Shown: piece after piece, positions 51,995-61,565 of the stretch
Numbering within the stretch: position 1 is the stretch's first letter
Layout of the letters: every line of letters starts with the position of its first letter
Origin: Skermanella aerolata KACC 11604
Lineage (GTDB): Bacteria > Pseudomonadota > Alphaproteobacteria > Azospirillales > Azospirillaceae
Reading direction: 5' to 3'
Assembly (NCBI RefSeq): GCF_000936425.1
Contig: NZ_AVFK01000007.1
Span: forward strand, 1 to 64,000
Length of the DNA stretch: 64,000 bases
Notes under the pieces: model-generated
Databases searched by the model: none
Told to the model about the DNA's origin: nothing
Seen by the model: only the letters and a program-made list of their open reading frames with translations
Translations under genes and position numbers: made by a program

Positions 51995-52870
51995 ATGAAG
52001 CTCACGCATGTCCTGTCCATCGACCAGTTCGACAAACCGCTCATCGAGGAACTGTTCTACCACGCGAACTGGATCAGCAAGGCGAAGGGGCACAGCATCA
52101 GCCATCTGCGCGGCAAGCTGCTGGCGAACCTGTTCTACGAAGCCTCGACGCGGACGTCGTCGAGCTTCTTCGCAGCGATGAGCCGCCTCGGCGGACGGGT
52201 GCTGCCGATCAACGACGTGACCTTCTCCAGCGTCTCCAAGGGCGAGATCCTGGAAGACACGATCCGGACGCTGGCCTGCTACACCGACATCATCGTGCTG
52301 CGCCATCCCGAAAAGGGCGCCGCCCAGCGCGCCGCCGCCGTGTCGCCGGTCCCGATCGTCAATGCCGGCGACGGCGTCGGCGAGCATCCGACCCAGGCCC
52401 TGCTCGACCTCTACACCATCATGGCGGAACAGGGCGGCATCGACGGACTGACCGTCACCATGATGGGCGACCTGAAGCACGGCAGGACCGTCCACAGCCT
52501 CGCCCGCCTGCTGCGCCTGTACGACGTCAAGATCAACTTCGTCTCGCCGACCGAACTGCGGATGCCCGCCGACCTCGTCCTCCCGGCCGACCGTCAGGTG
52601 GCGACGCTGGACGAGGTGCTGACCGGCACCGACGTGCTGTACGTCACAAGGGTCCAGAAGGAACGGTTCGAGGCAACCGGCGATTACAACTATGGATTGA
52701 CGCTGGACCACATGGCCCGGGCCAAGCCGACGATGTCGGTGATGCACCCGCTGCCGCGCGTCAACGAGATCCCGCTGGAGCTGGATGCCGACCCGCGCGC
52801 GGCCTATTTCCGCCAGATGCAGAACGGGCTGTTCGTCCGCATGGCGCTGCTGATGTATCTGCTGGGCTGA
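51995..52870 (+). CDS. pyrB: Aspartate carbamoyltransferase, catalytic chain
   Basis: Second step of pyrimidine synthesis. The carbamoyl-phosphate loop is STRTSSSF near 48-55, the lysine loop is VSKGE near 76, HPTQALLDLYTI follows near 130, and HPLPRVNEI near 252. The start MKLTHVLS at 51995 has ggag upstream and gives 291 residues. Segments such as NAGDGVGEHPTQALLD and DPRAAYFRQMQNGLFVRMALL look closer to the ATCase part of animal CAD than to E. coli PyrB, judged from memory. No pyrI or pyrC is adjacent. Confidence 0.93.
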   Translation: MKLTHVLSIDQFDKPLIEELFYHANWISKAKGHSISHLRGKLLANLFYEASTRTSSSFFAAMSRLGGRVLPINDVTFSSVSKGEILEDTIRTLACYTDIIVLRHPEKGAAQRAAAVSPVPIVNAGDGVGEHPTQALLDLYTIMAEQGGIDGLTVTMMGDLKHGRTVHSLARLLRLYDVKINFVSPTELRMPADLVLPADRQVATLDEVLTGTDVLYVTRVQKERFEATGDYNYGLTLDHMARAKPTMSVMHPLPRVNEIPLELDADPRAAYFRQMQNGLFVRMALLMYLLG

Positions 52871-52909
52871 TCCGCTTCAGCTCGAGAGCGGTTCAGGATG
52901 CCCGGTTCA

Positions 52910-53194
52910 CTATGCTGGCGGCGGACGGCGCTTCCGCCGCCGCACGTAGCGGTCGAACGCGACGAACCAGCCGGGCTTGCGGCGGCGCATCCTGACGAAC
53001 AGCCGCCGCGCGTCGGCGGAGTTGCGCAGCAGGATGACCGTGCCGACCAGGGCTATCGGCAAGCCGAAGGGTCCCGGCAGCGGAGCTATCAGGATGCCGG
53101 CGGCGACGATGGTCCAGCCCATGCCGATCAGGGCAAGCTGGCGGATTCGGCCGACGGACAGGGTGGATGTGGCGGAACCGGGGCGCCTTGTCAT
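52910..53194 (-). CDS. Small membrane protein, PGPGW-like
   Basis: A protein of 94 residues with two close membrane segments (ALIGMGWTIVAAGILIAPLPG and LPIALVGTVILLRN) joined by LPGPFG, which resembles the PGPGW family core. The C-terminus is strongly basic (RRRKPGW ... RRRKRRPPPA). Function unknown. It ends 6 bases after the next gene in the minus direction. Confidence 0.65.
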   Translation of the reverse strand: MTRRPGSATSTLSVGRIRQLALIGMGWTIVAAGILIAPLPGPFGLPIALVGTVILLRNSADARRLFVRMRRRKPGWFVAFDRYVRRRKRRPPPA

Positions 53195-53200
53195 GGCGGA

Positions 53201-53704
53201 TCAGTGGACGGTCGGCTTCATGTCGGCCCCCGAGCGTCCCGCACCCTCCGCTGTCAAAGCTTCCGGCGCCAGCCGGTCGGACAGCGGCAGGTCGAACCGT
53301 ATCATGACCTCGTTCAGCACGGCCCGGTCGGGACGCCAGCGGAACTCGCGGTCGAGCCTGCCGCGGGCACGGTGGGCGAACCCGGTCAGCGACTTGCGGT
53401 CGCGCGCCGCAGCGGGGGGACGCCGGTCGGCGCAGCTTTCCAGCATCAGGCGGATCATCAGGTCACGCTTGGAAACGTCGACGAACCCGTCGGCGTCGAA
53501 ATAGACCTTGGTGAAGGCGACATCGGACACGACGCGCTTATGATCGGGTGCTTCGACCACCACGACCGAGACCATCTCGACGCAACGGCCGGCGAGGCCG
53601 GCGATCGGAGCGATACGGTCGTCGGCGCGGTCGAAGTCCCGGTGGGAAAGCTCGACCAGGTCGCCCGATGTCTGCCGGATCAGGTAACGGCGCCCTACCA
53701 CCAT
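53201..53704 (-). CDS. Hypothetical protein
   Basis: A soluble protein of 167 residues with no signal peptide or membrane segment; no family recognised. The start MVVGRRYL at 53704 is preferred over a longer frame because gggag lies 8 bases upstream. The middle contains a beta-rich stretch (VEMVSVVVVEAPDHKRVVSDVAFTKVY split in two strands) and a cysteine (LMLESCAD). It ends 6 bases before the small membrane protein, so the two are probably one operon. Confidence 0.65.
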   Translation of the reverse strand: MVVGRRYLIRQTSGDLVELSHRDFDRADDRIAPIAGLAGRCVEMVSVVVVEAPDHKRVVSDVAFTKVYFDADGFVDVSKRDLMIRLMLESCADRRPPAAARDRKSLTGFAHRARGRLDREFRWRPDRAVLNEVMIRFDLPLSDRLAPEALTAEGAGRSGADMKPTVH

Positions 53705-53818
53705 GGTAGTCTCCCGATGAAAAGAACCACCCGCTCTGGAATTGCTGCTTGCCGACAGAATAACAGGAATGGAGCGTGTCGGCGAAGATGTTTCCCGCAG
53801 CAAATCGGAGGGAGGGCG

Positions 53819-54355
53819 TCAGGAGCTTGCGGCAGGTACGGAGTCGGCTTGTTCAAGTTCGGACCTGCCGGACTCGGCCTTTCCTGCCTGGACCGCCTCC
53901 GGCGGCGGCTGGATCGGCTCCGCCGGCCGGACCACTCCCTTGGTCAGGAGCAGGCTGCCGTTGACGCGGGTCTCGCCCGTCACCACGACCGCGAAAGCGG
54001 CGCGCGTACGGTCGTAGAAGCCGAACCGGTCGAGGCGGCCGATCTGCCAGCGCGGCCCTTCATGGCGCTCGACGATCTGGATGAACTCGCGGCAGACATC
54101 GGATTCCTCGATCTCGGCTGACCCCAGATCGACCATGCGGGTGTAAGGCGTATCCAGCATGTCGTCGAGCGGCATGACGCTGAGGATGGCCTCCAGAGCC
54201 CTCGGGGCGTCGACGCCTTCCAGCCTTATTACCCGGGCGCCCAGCGATACGGCGGGGAAGTTCCTGTCCACCAGCGCCAGCTCGTCGCCATGCCCCATGG
54301 CCGCGAGGACATAGAGAAGATCGGCATTGAGCAGCGGGTCCAGTCCCTTGAGCAT
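53819..54355 (-). CDS. RbsD/FucU-family sugar mutarotase
   Basis: Catalyses anomer or pyranose-furanose exchange of sugars. The N-terminus MLKGLDPLLNADLLYVLAAMGHGDEL is the FucU pattern with the catalytic His. YDRTRAAFAVVVTGE near 120-135 is also conserved. The start at 54355 has ggagg 12 bases upstream. At 178 residues it is about 30 longer than usual, owing to a Pro/Glu/Ser-rich C-terminal tail. It is divergent from an SDR gene, a pair that suggests a sugar pathway, perhaps fucose. Confidence 0.85.
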   Translation of the reverse strand: MLKGLDPLLNADLLYVLAAMGHGDELALVDRNFPAVSLGARVIRLEGVDAPRALEAILSVMPLDDMLDTPYTRMVDLGSAEIEESDVCREFIQIVERHEGPRWQIGRLDRFGFYDRTRAAFAVVVTGETRVNGSLLLTKGVVRPAEPIQPPPEAVQAGKAESGRSELEQADSVPAASS

Positions 54356-54455
54356 GATGGCGTCGGTTCCTCCGGTATGGGCGGTCCACACCGCACCCCC
54401 GAAGATAACCGCCGCTGCGGGGCGGAGGTTGCAAGACGGGCGACAACGGTGTTCC

Positions 54456-55178
54456 ATGGCCGCCATGACCATCCGGAAAACCGTCCTCATCACCGGCGGC
54501 GGGCGCGGCATCGGCGCCGCGACCGTCAGACTGTTCGCGGCGCGGGGCTGGCGCGTTGCCTTCACCTGGACGACCCGGGAGCCGCCGGCCGGCGGTCCCG
54601 CATCGGCTTACCGCTGCGATATCAGGAGCGAGGCGGATGTTATTTCCCTGTTCCGCCAGGTCGTGGCCGACTTCGGCCGGATCGACGCGCTGGTCAACAA
54701 TGCCGGCATCACCGGCCCGCGCCGCCGGATCGAGGACGTGACCGCCGACCTGCTGCGGGACGTGACCGCGACCAACCTGATCGGCCCCATCCTGTGCGCT
54801 CGCGAAGCTATCAAGCACATGGCCGCGAGGGGCGGCGGGTCGATCGTCAACCTATCATCGACCGCGACGAAGCGCGGCAGCCCGGACCAGTGGGTCCACT
54901 ACGCCGCCACCAAGGGAGCCATCGACGTGTTCACCGCCGGACTTGCCGCCGAAGTGGCATCACAGGGCATCCGGGTCAACGCCGTGGCTCCCGGCCTGAC
55001 CCTGTCGGACCCGGCGGATACCGACCGCATCACCGCCCGGCTGGAAACCATGCGGGGCGAGATCCCGATGAACAGGGCCGGCACGGCGGACGAGGTGGCG
55101 GAGGCGGTGTTCTGGCTGTGCTCGGACGCCGCCTCCTATGTCACGGGAGCGGTCCTGCCGGTGGCGGGCGGGAGATGA
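54456..55178 (+). CDS. SDR-family oxidoreductase
   Basis: Classical SDR: TGGGRGIGAAT at the N-terminus, NNAG near 85, catalytic Ser in NLSSTATKRG near 138 and YAATKG near 152. The start is MAAMTIRKTV (54456 or 54465); the longer open frame upstream lacks support and overlaps the mutarotase promoter. It has 240 residues. The divergent mutarotase hints at a sugar substrate, but this is inference. Confidence 0.88.
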   Translation: MAAMTIRKTVLITGGGRGIGAATVRLFAARGWRVAFTWTTREPPAGGPASAYRCDIRSEADVISLFRQVVADFGRIDALVNNAGITGPRRRIEDVTADLLRDVTATNLIGPILCAREAIKHMAARGGGSIVNLSSTATKRGSPDQWVHYAATKGAIDVFTAGLAAEVASQGIRVNAVAPGLTLSDPADTDRITARLETMRGEIPMNRAGTADEVAEAVFWLCSDAASYVTGAVLPVAGGR

Positions 55179-55261
55179 TGACGACGTCGTGAATACGACC
55201 TTCACGTATTGTCTTGGCACCTCACATATCGATCCAAAAACCAAGTTGGCCGCTACAGCAT

Positions 55262-56007
55262 CTACAAGAGCCTGTTGGCGCAAGCAGGACAATCGCAGGC
55301 TTCGGATCTGCCTTTAAGGTGGTGCAAACCATGGACAGCCCCACCGTCAGAGTCGAACGAGCTTGAAATCGCTTCGAAGAACTCGCTGTCGCCTTGTTCG
55401 AATTTTCTCCAAAGCGCATACGAAACGAGATCGGCGTACTGAATCAGCCGAGTTGCTTGTGAATCCACAAAGAAGGGAACGTCGACTATGTTCCTTGGAA
55501 AGCCCCAGCGATGACCTGCGCTTTTGAATTCGATAGCCAAAGATTGCAAACGTGTCTCTCTTGTCGATTTATCAAGAACGAGCAGTCCTTTATCTTTTTA
55601 TTATTCCGATAGCGGCGCATGAGGAATTTGTCGAACCGCATTACGATTTATTCAAATGCATATTCTACTGGATCCTCATCACCGATCTGGGTTTTATCTA
55701 CGATCACGCCGAATAGGCACCACGTATCATTTCCATGTAATGACTGAGCTGCTAAAAGACTGTCTCGGATAATACGGCAGCGTTCTTCTTTATCGACACT
55801 GCGCCACCAGTTTCTTCCCGCCAAAATCTGGTTGCCATGTAACTCCAAGCTGCTTGGTGTGTGATGTTTAGTCGTAGCGACAACGCGCTCTAACTCTTGC
55901 CCAAGCCAATGAATTTGCTGCTCGTTGATGGCGATACCGGCAAGGACAAAATGCCGTTCCTTCGGATTTGTGACGGAGCCCGCATCATCCAGGTAAAGGA
56001 CGTACAT
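55262..56007 (-). pseudogene. DUF3800 protein, broken by a stop and a frameshift
   Basis: The N-terminal part (from MYVLYLDDAGSV at 56007) and the C-terminal part (ending CDCPACANRLL) form one DUF3800 protein of about 245 residues. Two lesions separate them. An in-frame TAA at 55648-55650 follows PVEYAFE, with the frame continuing IVMRFDKFLMRRYRNN. A frameshift in the A-run near 55595-55600 then moves into the frame reading KGLLVLDKSTRETRLQ. The region is lower in GC than its neighbours. It is probably a decayed, possibly acquired, gene; a sequencing error could explain the shift but not the stop as well. Confidence 0.8.
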
Positions 56008-56298
56008 ATGCCGGTTATGAAAAAGAAAGGCGGCCGGGTGAGGGCCAAGCCTCAACGGACTGCTCCATGGCAGCCCTCCCAACCGCAAAGCAAAATTTAA
56101 GCATTGAGCGTCTCGCAGTCAACCAGCACGTGAGCACATAAGCCCCACGAAAGAGGTAAAGGTTATAACCCTCTTTTCGCCAGCGTCACAACAAACAGCC
56201 TTAAAGACAGATGCGCCGGAGAGGCCAGTGCCGATACCCGTAGCAACGACACTGGCACCTCAGCTTACATCAAGGAGGGGGCGTTCCGCCTCAACCCC
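56008..56298. other. Spacer between DUF3800 remnant and gcvPB
   Basis: No gene is seen. Two imperfect hairpins are visible: cgaaagagg with cctcttttcg around 56148-56179, and ccagtg with cactgg around 56229-56265. Either may end the gcv operon transcript. Confidence 0.4.
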
Positions 56299-57891
56299 CT
56301 ACTCCGCCGCCTCCGCTTGGCTCACCTCCGGCACCCAGCGCAGCACCGGCTTGCGGGCGGCGCCCGTTTCGTCTAGGCGCCGTCGGGGCGTCATGCGGGG
56401 AGCGCCGAGGAAGTGTTCGGCGTCGCCGGAGCGGGCGCGCTCGGCCAGACCGCGCATGACGCGGATGAAGGCGTCCAGGCTCTGCTTGCTCTCGGTCTCG
56501 GTCGGCTCGATCAGGAAGGCGCCGTGGACGACCAGCGGGAAGTACATGGTCATCGGGTGGTAGCCCTCGTCGATCATCGCCTTCGCGAAGTCGAGCGTCG
56601 TGACGCCTGTCCCCTTCAGGAAGCGGTCGTCGAACAGCGCCTCATGCATGCACGGGCCTTCGAAGGACGCGGTCATCACGTCCTTCAGGCTTGCCATCAC
56701 GTAGTTGGCGTTCAGCACGGCGTCGGACGCGACCTGACGCAGGCCGTCGGCGCCGTGGCTCAGGATGTACGCCAGCGCCCGCACGAACATGCCCATCTGG
56801 CCGTGGAATCCCTTGAGACGGCCGAACTCCTTGCCGTTGGCCTGATCGTCCTCGCCGCTCTCGACCAGCGAGAAGCCGTCCTCGCCGTGGACGACGTAAG
56901 GCAGGGGAACGAACTTCGCCAGCGCTTCCGACAGCACGACCGGGCCACTGCCGGGACCGCCGCCGCCGTGGGGCGTCGAGAAGGTCTTGTGCAGGTTGAT
57001 GTGCATGGCGTCGATGCCGAGGTCGGCGGGACGGACCCGGCCGACTATGGCGTTGAAGTTGGCGCCGTCACAGTAGAAGAAGGCGCCGGCCTTGTGGACG
57101 GCGTCGGCGATCTCGATGATGTCGCGCTCGAACAGCCCGCAGGTGTTCGGGTTGGTCAGCATGATGGCTGCGACGTCGTCGCCCAGCTTCGCCTTCAGCG
57201 CCTCCAGATCGACGCGGCCGGTGGCGTCGGCCGGGATGGCGTCCACGGTGAAGCCGCAGGCCGCCGCCGTCGCCGGGTTGGTGCCGTGGGCGGATTCCGG
57301 GACCAGCACGCGGCGTCGATGGCTGGTGCTGCCGTCCCGGTCCTCGATTGCCGCGCGGATCGCGGCCATGCCGCACAGCTCGCCATGGGCGCCGGCGGCC
57401 GGCGACATCGCGACGGCGGGCATGCCGGTCAGCGTCTTCAGCCAATGGGCCAGCGTGTCGATCAGCTCGAGCGCACCCTGAACAGTCCGTTCCGGCTGCA
57501 TCGGGTGGATGTCGCTCAGGCCCGGCAACCGCGCCAGCTTCTCGTTCAGGCGCGGGTTGTGCTTCATCGTGCAGGAGCCGAGCGGATACAGCCCGCTGTC
57601 GATCGCGAAGTTCTTCTGCGACAGGCGGGTGTAGTGCCGGATCACCTCCGGCTCGCTCAATCCTGGCAGCCCGATGGTGCCGCGCTCCCGCACCTTGCCG
57701 AGGCGCGGCTTGAAGGTAGGAGGTTCCGGCAGATCGACGCCGGTGGTGCCGGGGCTGTCCTGTTCGAAGATCAGCGGCTCTTCCAGCATCAGCGCGCGGT
57801 TGCCGCTGATGGTGCCGGCAGCGGCGGAGGCAGCATTGCCGCCTTCGACCCCGAGGGTGTCAATATGGGTCTTGCGTCCCTGGGTGTTCAT
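56299..57891 (-). CDS. gcvPB: Glycine dehydrogenase (decarboxylating) subunit 2
   Basis: PLP-bearing half of the split P-protein of the glycine cleavage system. The PLP lysine is in [16 protein letters not shown] near 302. The conserved [13 protein letters not shown] lies near 112. A longer open frame exists, but [11 protein letters not shown] at 57891 overlaps the gcvPA stop (ATGA). The length is 530 residues; the first ~50 are variable. It is last in the gcvT-H-PA-PB operon. Confidence 0.96.
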   Translation of the reverse strand: MNTQGRKTHIDTLGVEGGNAASAAAGTISGNRALMLEEPLIFEQDSPGTTGVDLPEPPTFKPRLGKVRERGTIGLPGLSEPEVIRHYTRLSQKNFAIDSGLYPLGSCTMKHNPRLNEKLARLPGLSDIHPMQPERTVQGALELIDTLAHWLKTLTGMPAVAMSPAAGAHGELCGMAAIRAAIEDRDGSTSHRRRVLVPESAHGTNPATAAACGFTVDAIPADATGRVDLEALKAKLGDDVAAIMLTNPNTCGLFERDIIEIADAVHKAGAFFYCDGANFNAIVGRVRPADLGIDAMHINLHKTFSTPHGGGGPGSGPVVLSEALAKFVPLPYVVHGEDGFSLVESGEDDQANGKEFGRLKGFHGQMGMFVRALAYILSHGADGLRQVASDAVLNANYVMASLKDVMTASFEGPCMHEALFDDRFLKGTGVTTLDFAKAMIDEGYHPMTMYFPLVVHGAFLIEPTETESKQSLDAFIRVMRGLAERARSGDAEHFLGAPRMTPRRRLDETGAARKPVLRWVPEVSQAEAAE

Positions 57892-59237
57892 GACAGAGCC
57901 TCCTTCAGGCCGTGGGCCAGGGCTTCCATGTCGGCGTCGGTATTGGTCTCGGTCGCAGTGACCAGCAGCAGGTCGGCAAGCGCTTCGTCGCCGGGATGCA
58001 GGCGGGAGACGGGCACGCCGCCCAGGATGCCGTGCTTGGCGAGCTTGTTGACGACCTTGGATGCCGGCTTCTTCAGCCGCACCGTGAACTCGTTGAAGAA
58101 GCTGTCGCTGACGACTTCGACGCCCTTCAGACCGTCGAGCCGGTCGGCAAGCTGAACGGCCTTGGCATGGTTCAGCCGCGCCAGCCGCTTGAAGCCTTCC
58201 TCGCCCAGCAGGCTCATATGGATCGTGAAGGCGAGCGCGCACAAGCCGCTGTTGGTGCAGATGTTGCTGGTCGCCTTCTCGCGCCGGATATGCTGCTCGC
58301 GGGTCGAGAGCGTCAGCACCCAGCCGCGCCGGCCCTCGGCATCGACGGTCTGGCCGGTCAACCGGCCCGGCATGTGGCGGACATACTTGTCGCGTGTCGC
58401 GAACAGGCCAACATACGGACCGCCGAAGTTCAGCGAATTGCCGATCGATTGGCCCTCGGCTACGACGATATCCGCTCCCATCTCGCCCGGCGGCGTCAGC
58501 AGCCCGAGCGAGACGACTTCGGCAACCGCTACGATCAGCAGCGCGCCCTTGGCGTGGACGGCGGCAGCAAGGTCGGTCAGGTCGCGAACCTGGCCGAAGA
58601 AGCCGGGGTTCTGGACGACGACGCAGGAGGTCTTGTCATCGATCAGCGCAAGCAGATCTTCTTCGCCCTCCGGATCGGCCGGAGCCGCGACCACCTCGAA
58701 GCCGTGGAAGCGGGCGTTGGTCAAGGTCACGTCGCGGTAATGCGGATGCAGGCCGCCGGACAGCACGGCCTTGCCGCGCCGGGTCACCCGGTTTGCCATC
58801 ATCACGGCTTCGGCGCAGGACGTGGCCCCGTCGTAAAGCGAGGCGTTCGCCACGTCCATGCCGGTGATCAGCGCCACCTGGGTCTGGAACTCGAACAGGT
58901 ATTGCAGCGTGCCCTGGGTGACTTCCGGCTGGTACGGCGTGTACGAGGTCAGGAACTCGCCGCGCTGGATCAGGTGATCGACCGAGGCCGGGACATGATG
59001 GCGATAGGCCCCGGCCCCCAGGAAGCTCGGCACGCTGCCGGCGGAAATGTTCTTCGCGGCCATCGCCGCGATCGTCCGCTCGACTTCCATCTCGCCGGCA
59101 TGGGGCGCCAGCCCCTCGATCGGGGCCGACAGCCGGGCCGCCTCCGGCACGTCGCGGAACAGGCTGTCGACCGAGGGCACGCCTATGGTGGCGAGCATCG
59201 ACCGGCGGTCGGCCTCGGTCAGGGGCAGGTAACGCAT
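57888..59237 (-). CDS. gcvPA: Glycine dehydrogenase (decarboxylating) subunit 1
   Basis: Other half of the split P-protein, 449 residues. It has [15 protein letters not shown] at the start, [18 protein letters not shown] near 75, and [20 protein letters not shown] split over the next segment. Its ATG overlaps the gcvH stop (TGATG) and its stop overlaps gcvPB, so all are translationally coupled. Confidence 0.96.
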   Translation of the reverse strand: MRYLPLTEADRRSMLATIGVPSVDSLFRDVPEAARLSAPIEGLAPHAGEMEVERTIAAMAAKNISAGSVPSFLGAGAYRHHVPASVDHLIQRGEFLTSYTPYQPEVTQGTLQYLFEFQTQVALITGMDVANASLYDGATSCAEAVMMANRVTRRGKAVLSGGLHPHYRDVTLTNARFHGFEVVAAPADPEGEEDLLALIDDKTSCVVVQNPGFFGQVRDLTDLAAAVHAKGALLIVAVAEVVSLGLLTPPGEMGADIVVAEGQSIGNSLNFGGPYVGLFATRDKYVRHMPGRLTGQTVDAEGRRGWVLTLSTREQHIRREKATSNICTNSGLCALAFTIHMSLLGEEGFKRLARLNHAKAVQLADRLDGLKGVEVVSDSFFNEFTVRLKKPASKVVNKLAKHGILGGVPVSRLHPGDEALADLLLVTATETNTDADMEALAHGLKEALS

Positions 59238-59614
59238 CAGTGCAGGCCCTCGCAGTATTCCTTGTACGCGGCCTCGTCGAGCAGGTCGTCCAGGTCGCCC
59301 TGGTTCTCGATCCGCAGCTTGACGAACCAGCCCTCGCCCTGCGGGTCACGGTTGACCAGCGCCGGGTCGTCTGCCAGCGCTTCGTTCACCTCGACCACGT
59401 CGCCGGCGACCGGAGCGTAGACTTCGCTGGCGGCCTTGACCGACTCGACGACGGCGGCTTCCTTGCCGGCAACGACGTTGCGCCCGACCTCGGGCAGTTC
59501 GACGAAGACCACGTCACCCAGCTGCTGCTGGGCATAGTCGGTGATGCCGACGGTCGCGACTTCGCCGTCGAGTTTGATCCACTCGTGGTCCTTGGTGAAC
59601 TTGATGATGCTCAT
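59237..59614 (-). CDS. gcvH: Glycine cleavage system H protein
   Basis: Lipoyl carrier of the glycine cleavage complex, 125 residues. The lipoylated lysine lies in [16 protein letters not shown] near residue 62. The N-terminus [12 protein letters not shown] is typical. The gene is 81 bases downstream of gcvT. Confidence 0.97.
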   Translation of the reverse strand: MSIIKFTKDHEWIKLDGEVATVGITDYAQQQLGDVVFVELPEVGRNVVAGKEAAVVESVKAASEVYAPVAGDVVEVNEALADDPALVNRDPQGEGWFVKLRIENQGDLDDLLDEAAYKEYCEGLH

Positions 59615-59695
59615 GGCGGGTATCCCGGATCTGAAAAGCGGAAAATCTGAAGAGGCAACAGGGAAAACGGCCGGAAGGCCTCTCCCGGAAAAGGG

Positions 59696-60859
59696 TCAGC
59701 CCCGGTAGTAGCGCTGGGGGAAGAACGGCATCTCGGCGACCTTGGCCGGCATCGGCTTGCCCCGGACGACGAGGTTGACCGGAGTGCCGGGCGCCGCCGA
59801 CGCCGTGGCGACGTAGCCCATCGCGACCGGACCGTTGACGCTGGGGCCGAAGCCGCCGCTGGTGACTTCGCCCAGGAATGCGCCGAAAGCGTCGGTTATC
59901 TGAGTATGCTCGCGCGCCGGGGCACGGCCGTCGGGACGGATGCCGACCCGCTTCCGCGCCGTGCCGTTGGCAAGCTGGTCCAGGATCACATCGGCGCCGG
60001 GGAAGCCGCCTTCGGCCCGGCGGCGCTTGCCGATCACCCAGTTGAGGTTGGCTTCGACCGGGGTCGTCGTGGTGTCGATATCGTGGCCGTAAAGGCAGAG
60101 ACCGGCTTCCAGCCGCAGCGAGTCGCGGGCACCCAGGCCGATCGCCTCGACTTCCTCTTCGGCTAGCAGCAGGCGGGCGGTGATCTCGGCGAAGGCGTTG
60201 GGGACGGAGATCTCGTAGCCGTCCTCCCCGGTATAGCCGGAACGGGTGATCAGGACAGGGGCACCGCGGAAGGTGGCCTCCAGCACGCTCATGAACTTCA
60301 TGGTCTCTGCGGCCGGGACGAAACGGCCCAGCACTTCGGCGGCCTGCGGTCCCTGCAACGCCAGCAGGGCGCGGTCGCCCAGATACTCGACCTCGGCCTT
60401 GCCGGCGAGGCGGGTGCGCAGGTGCTCGACATCGGCGGCCTTGCAGCCGGCATTGACGACCAGGAACAGATGATCGCCCATGTTGGTGATCATCAGGTCG
60501 TCCAGGATGCCGCCGTGTTCGTTGGTGAACAGGCTGTAGCGCATGCGGCCTTCCGCCAGCGCCTGGATCTCGCCGGGAACGAGGGTTTCCAGCGCGGCCG
60601 CCGGGTTGTCGCCGGTCAGCCGAACCTGCCCCATATGCGAAACGTCGAACAGGCCTGCGGCGGCGCGGGTATGGAGGTGTTCCTTCAGGATGCCCAGCGG
60701 GTACTGCACCGGCATGTCGTAGCCGGCGAACGGCACCATCTTCGCGCCCAGTTCCACGTGAAGCTCGTGGAGCGGTGTGGTCAGCAAAAGATCAGGAGAG
60801 GGTGGAACCGGTACGGCACCCTCATTGGACTGGCCCTGGCCGGACTTGTTGTCACTCAA
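59696..60859 (-). CDS. gcvT: Glycine cleavage system T protein (aminomethyltransferase)
   Basis: Transfers the aminomethyl carbon to tetrahydrofolate. It has LHELHVELGAKMVPFAGYDMP at the start and FDVSHMGQ near 70. TTG at 60859 is the preferred start because ggaggaaa lies 7 bases upstream, giving 387 residues; an ATG at 60886 is an alternative with no ribosome site. It is the first gene after the tandem riboswitch. Confidence 0.94.
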   Translation of the reverse strand: MSDNKSGQGQSNEGAVPVPPSPDLLLTTPLHELHVELGAKMVPFAGYDMPVQYPLGILKEHLHTRAAAGLFDVSHMGQVRLTGDNPAAALETLVPGEIQALAEGRMRYSLFTNEHGGILDDLMITNMGDHLFLVVNAGCKAADVEHLRTRLAGKAEVEYLGDRALLALQGPQAAEVLGRFVPAAETMKFMSVLEATFRGAPVLITRSGYTGEDGYEISVPNAFAEITARLLLAEEEVEAIGLGARDSLRLEAGLCLYGHDIDTTTTPVEANLNWVIGKRRRAEGGFPGADVILDQLANGTARKRVGIRPDGRAPAREHTQITDAFGAFLGEVTSGGFGPSVNGPVAMGYVATASAAPGTPVNLVVRGKPMPAKVAEMPFFPQRYYRG

Positions 60860-60911
60860 GGAACGTTTCCTCCGACAGAGTTCCATCCCGCGCGTACGGC
60901 GCGGTCACGGC

Positions 60912-61130
60912 CCCCTCTGTCGCGGACCTGAGAGATTCACCAGCCCCTGGGATGGGCACCGGCTTACTCCTTCGGTGAGGCGTGCCGTGGTCAATCCCGA
61001 CCGTCCGGCATCCTGCTTTCCAGAGTGCTTCCCTCTGCGGTCCTCGTTGCCTGAGAGTTTCCGGGGGCGGTTGCTCCTTCGGCGCCACCGGTCCTCGAAC
61101 GGAGGTCCGGCGATCTCTCCCGCGAGAGGT
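60912..61130 (-). promoter_or_regulatory. Tandem glycine riboswitch
   Basis: Two glycine aptamers lie in the gcvT leader. Aptamer 1 (about 61130-61045) shows cgggagag, cgccgaaggagcaa and the actctcaggca closing. Aptamer 2 (about 61044-60912) shows gcagagggaagcactctgg, caccgaaggagtaagc and gaatctctcagg. The paired ccgaaggagYaa and ctctcagg elements are diagnostic of gcvT riboswitches. The tandem form suggests an ON switch that raises glycine cleavage when glycine is high. Open frames through this region are incidental. Confidence 0.95.
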
Positions 61131-61565
61131 CGTCAGCATGTTCGCCTAAGCTAGCTGTTGCGGTGCGAAAGTCAACGCGCATCCGCCGTTCCGCCTGCGG
61201 CATCCTCGCGGTACACGACATCCATGACCCTTCGGTCACGTCACGTCGTCTGATGCCACTGGCGGCGCTGTTGCGGAACGGCGATCTGCAAGCCTGATGT
61301 CGCAAGCCTGATGTCAGTGACGGAGGTTCACTGATTAAAGCTGCTTTCCTTCCAGATCGGCTTATTAAAGTAAAATGCCGTTTGCTTAAATAGCGTTCGG
61401 CAAATTGGAACAAACCGGGATAGATGCGCAACTTTAATTCTGATCAAGACGCCGCCGCATAGGAGATGCCCGCGGGGCGCGGGGGTCGGCGGTCTTGACC
61501 GGTCGTGCCGCCGAGTCGATATTCGAAAGACGCTTTACGTTTACGTAACGGAGAACCAGGCCTTC
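61131..61565. other. Spacer between the gcv leader and DUF2889 gene
   Basis: No gene is seen in 435 bases. It should hold the gcv operon promoter (minus) and that of the DUF2889 gene (plus). A 14-base unit, gcaagcctgatgtc, is repeated exactly in tandem at 61288-61315. Confidence 0.6.
61288..61315. repeat. 14-bp tandem direct repeat
   Basis: Two exact adjacent copies of gcaagcctgatgtc, about 160 bases upstream of the riboswitch on the gcv side. Confidence 0.9.

Noticed and set aside
60991-61431. 146-codon minus-strand open frame
   Set aside because: It overlaps the tandem riboswitch; its reading frame is incidental to structured RNA.
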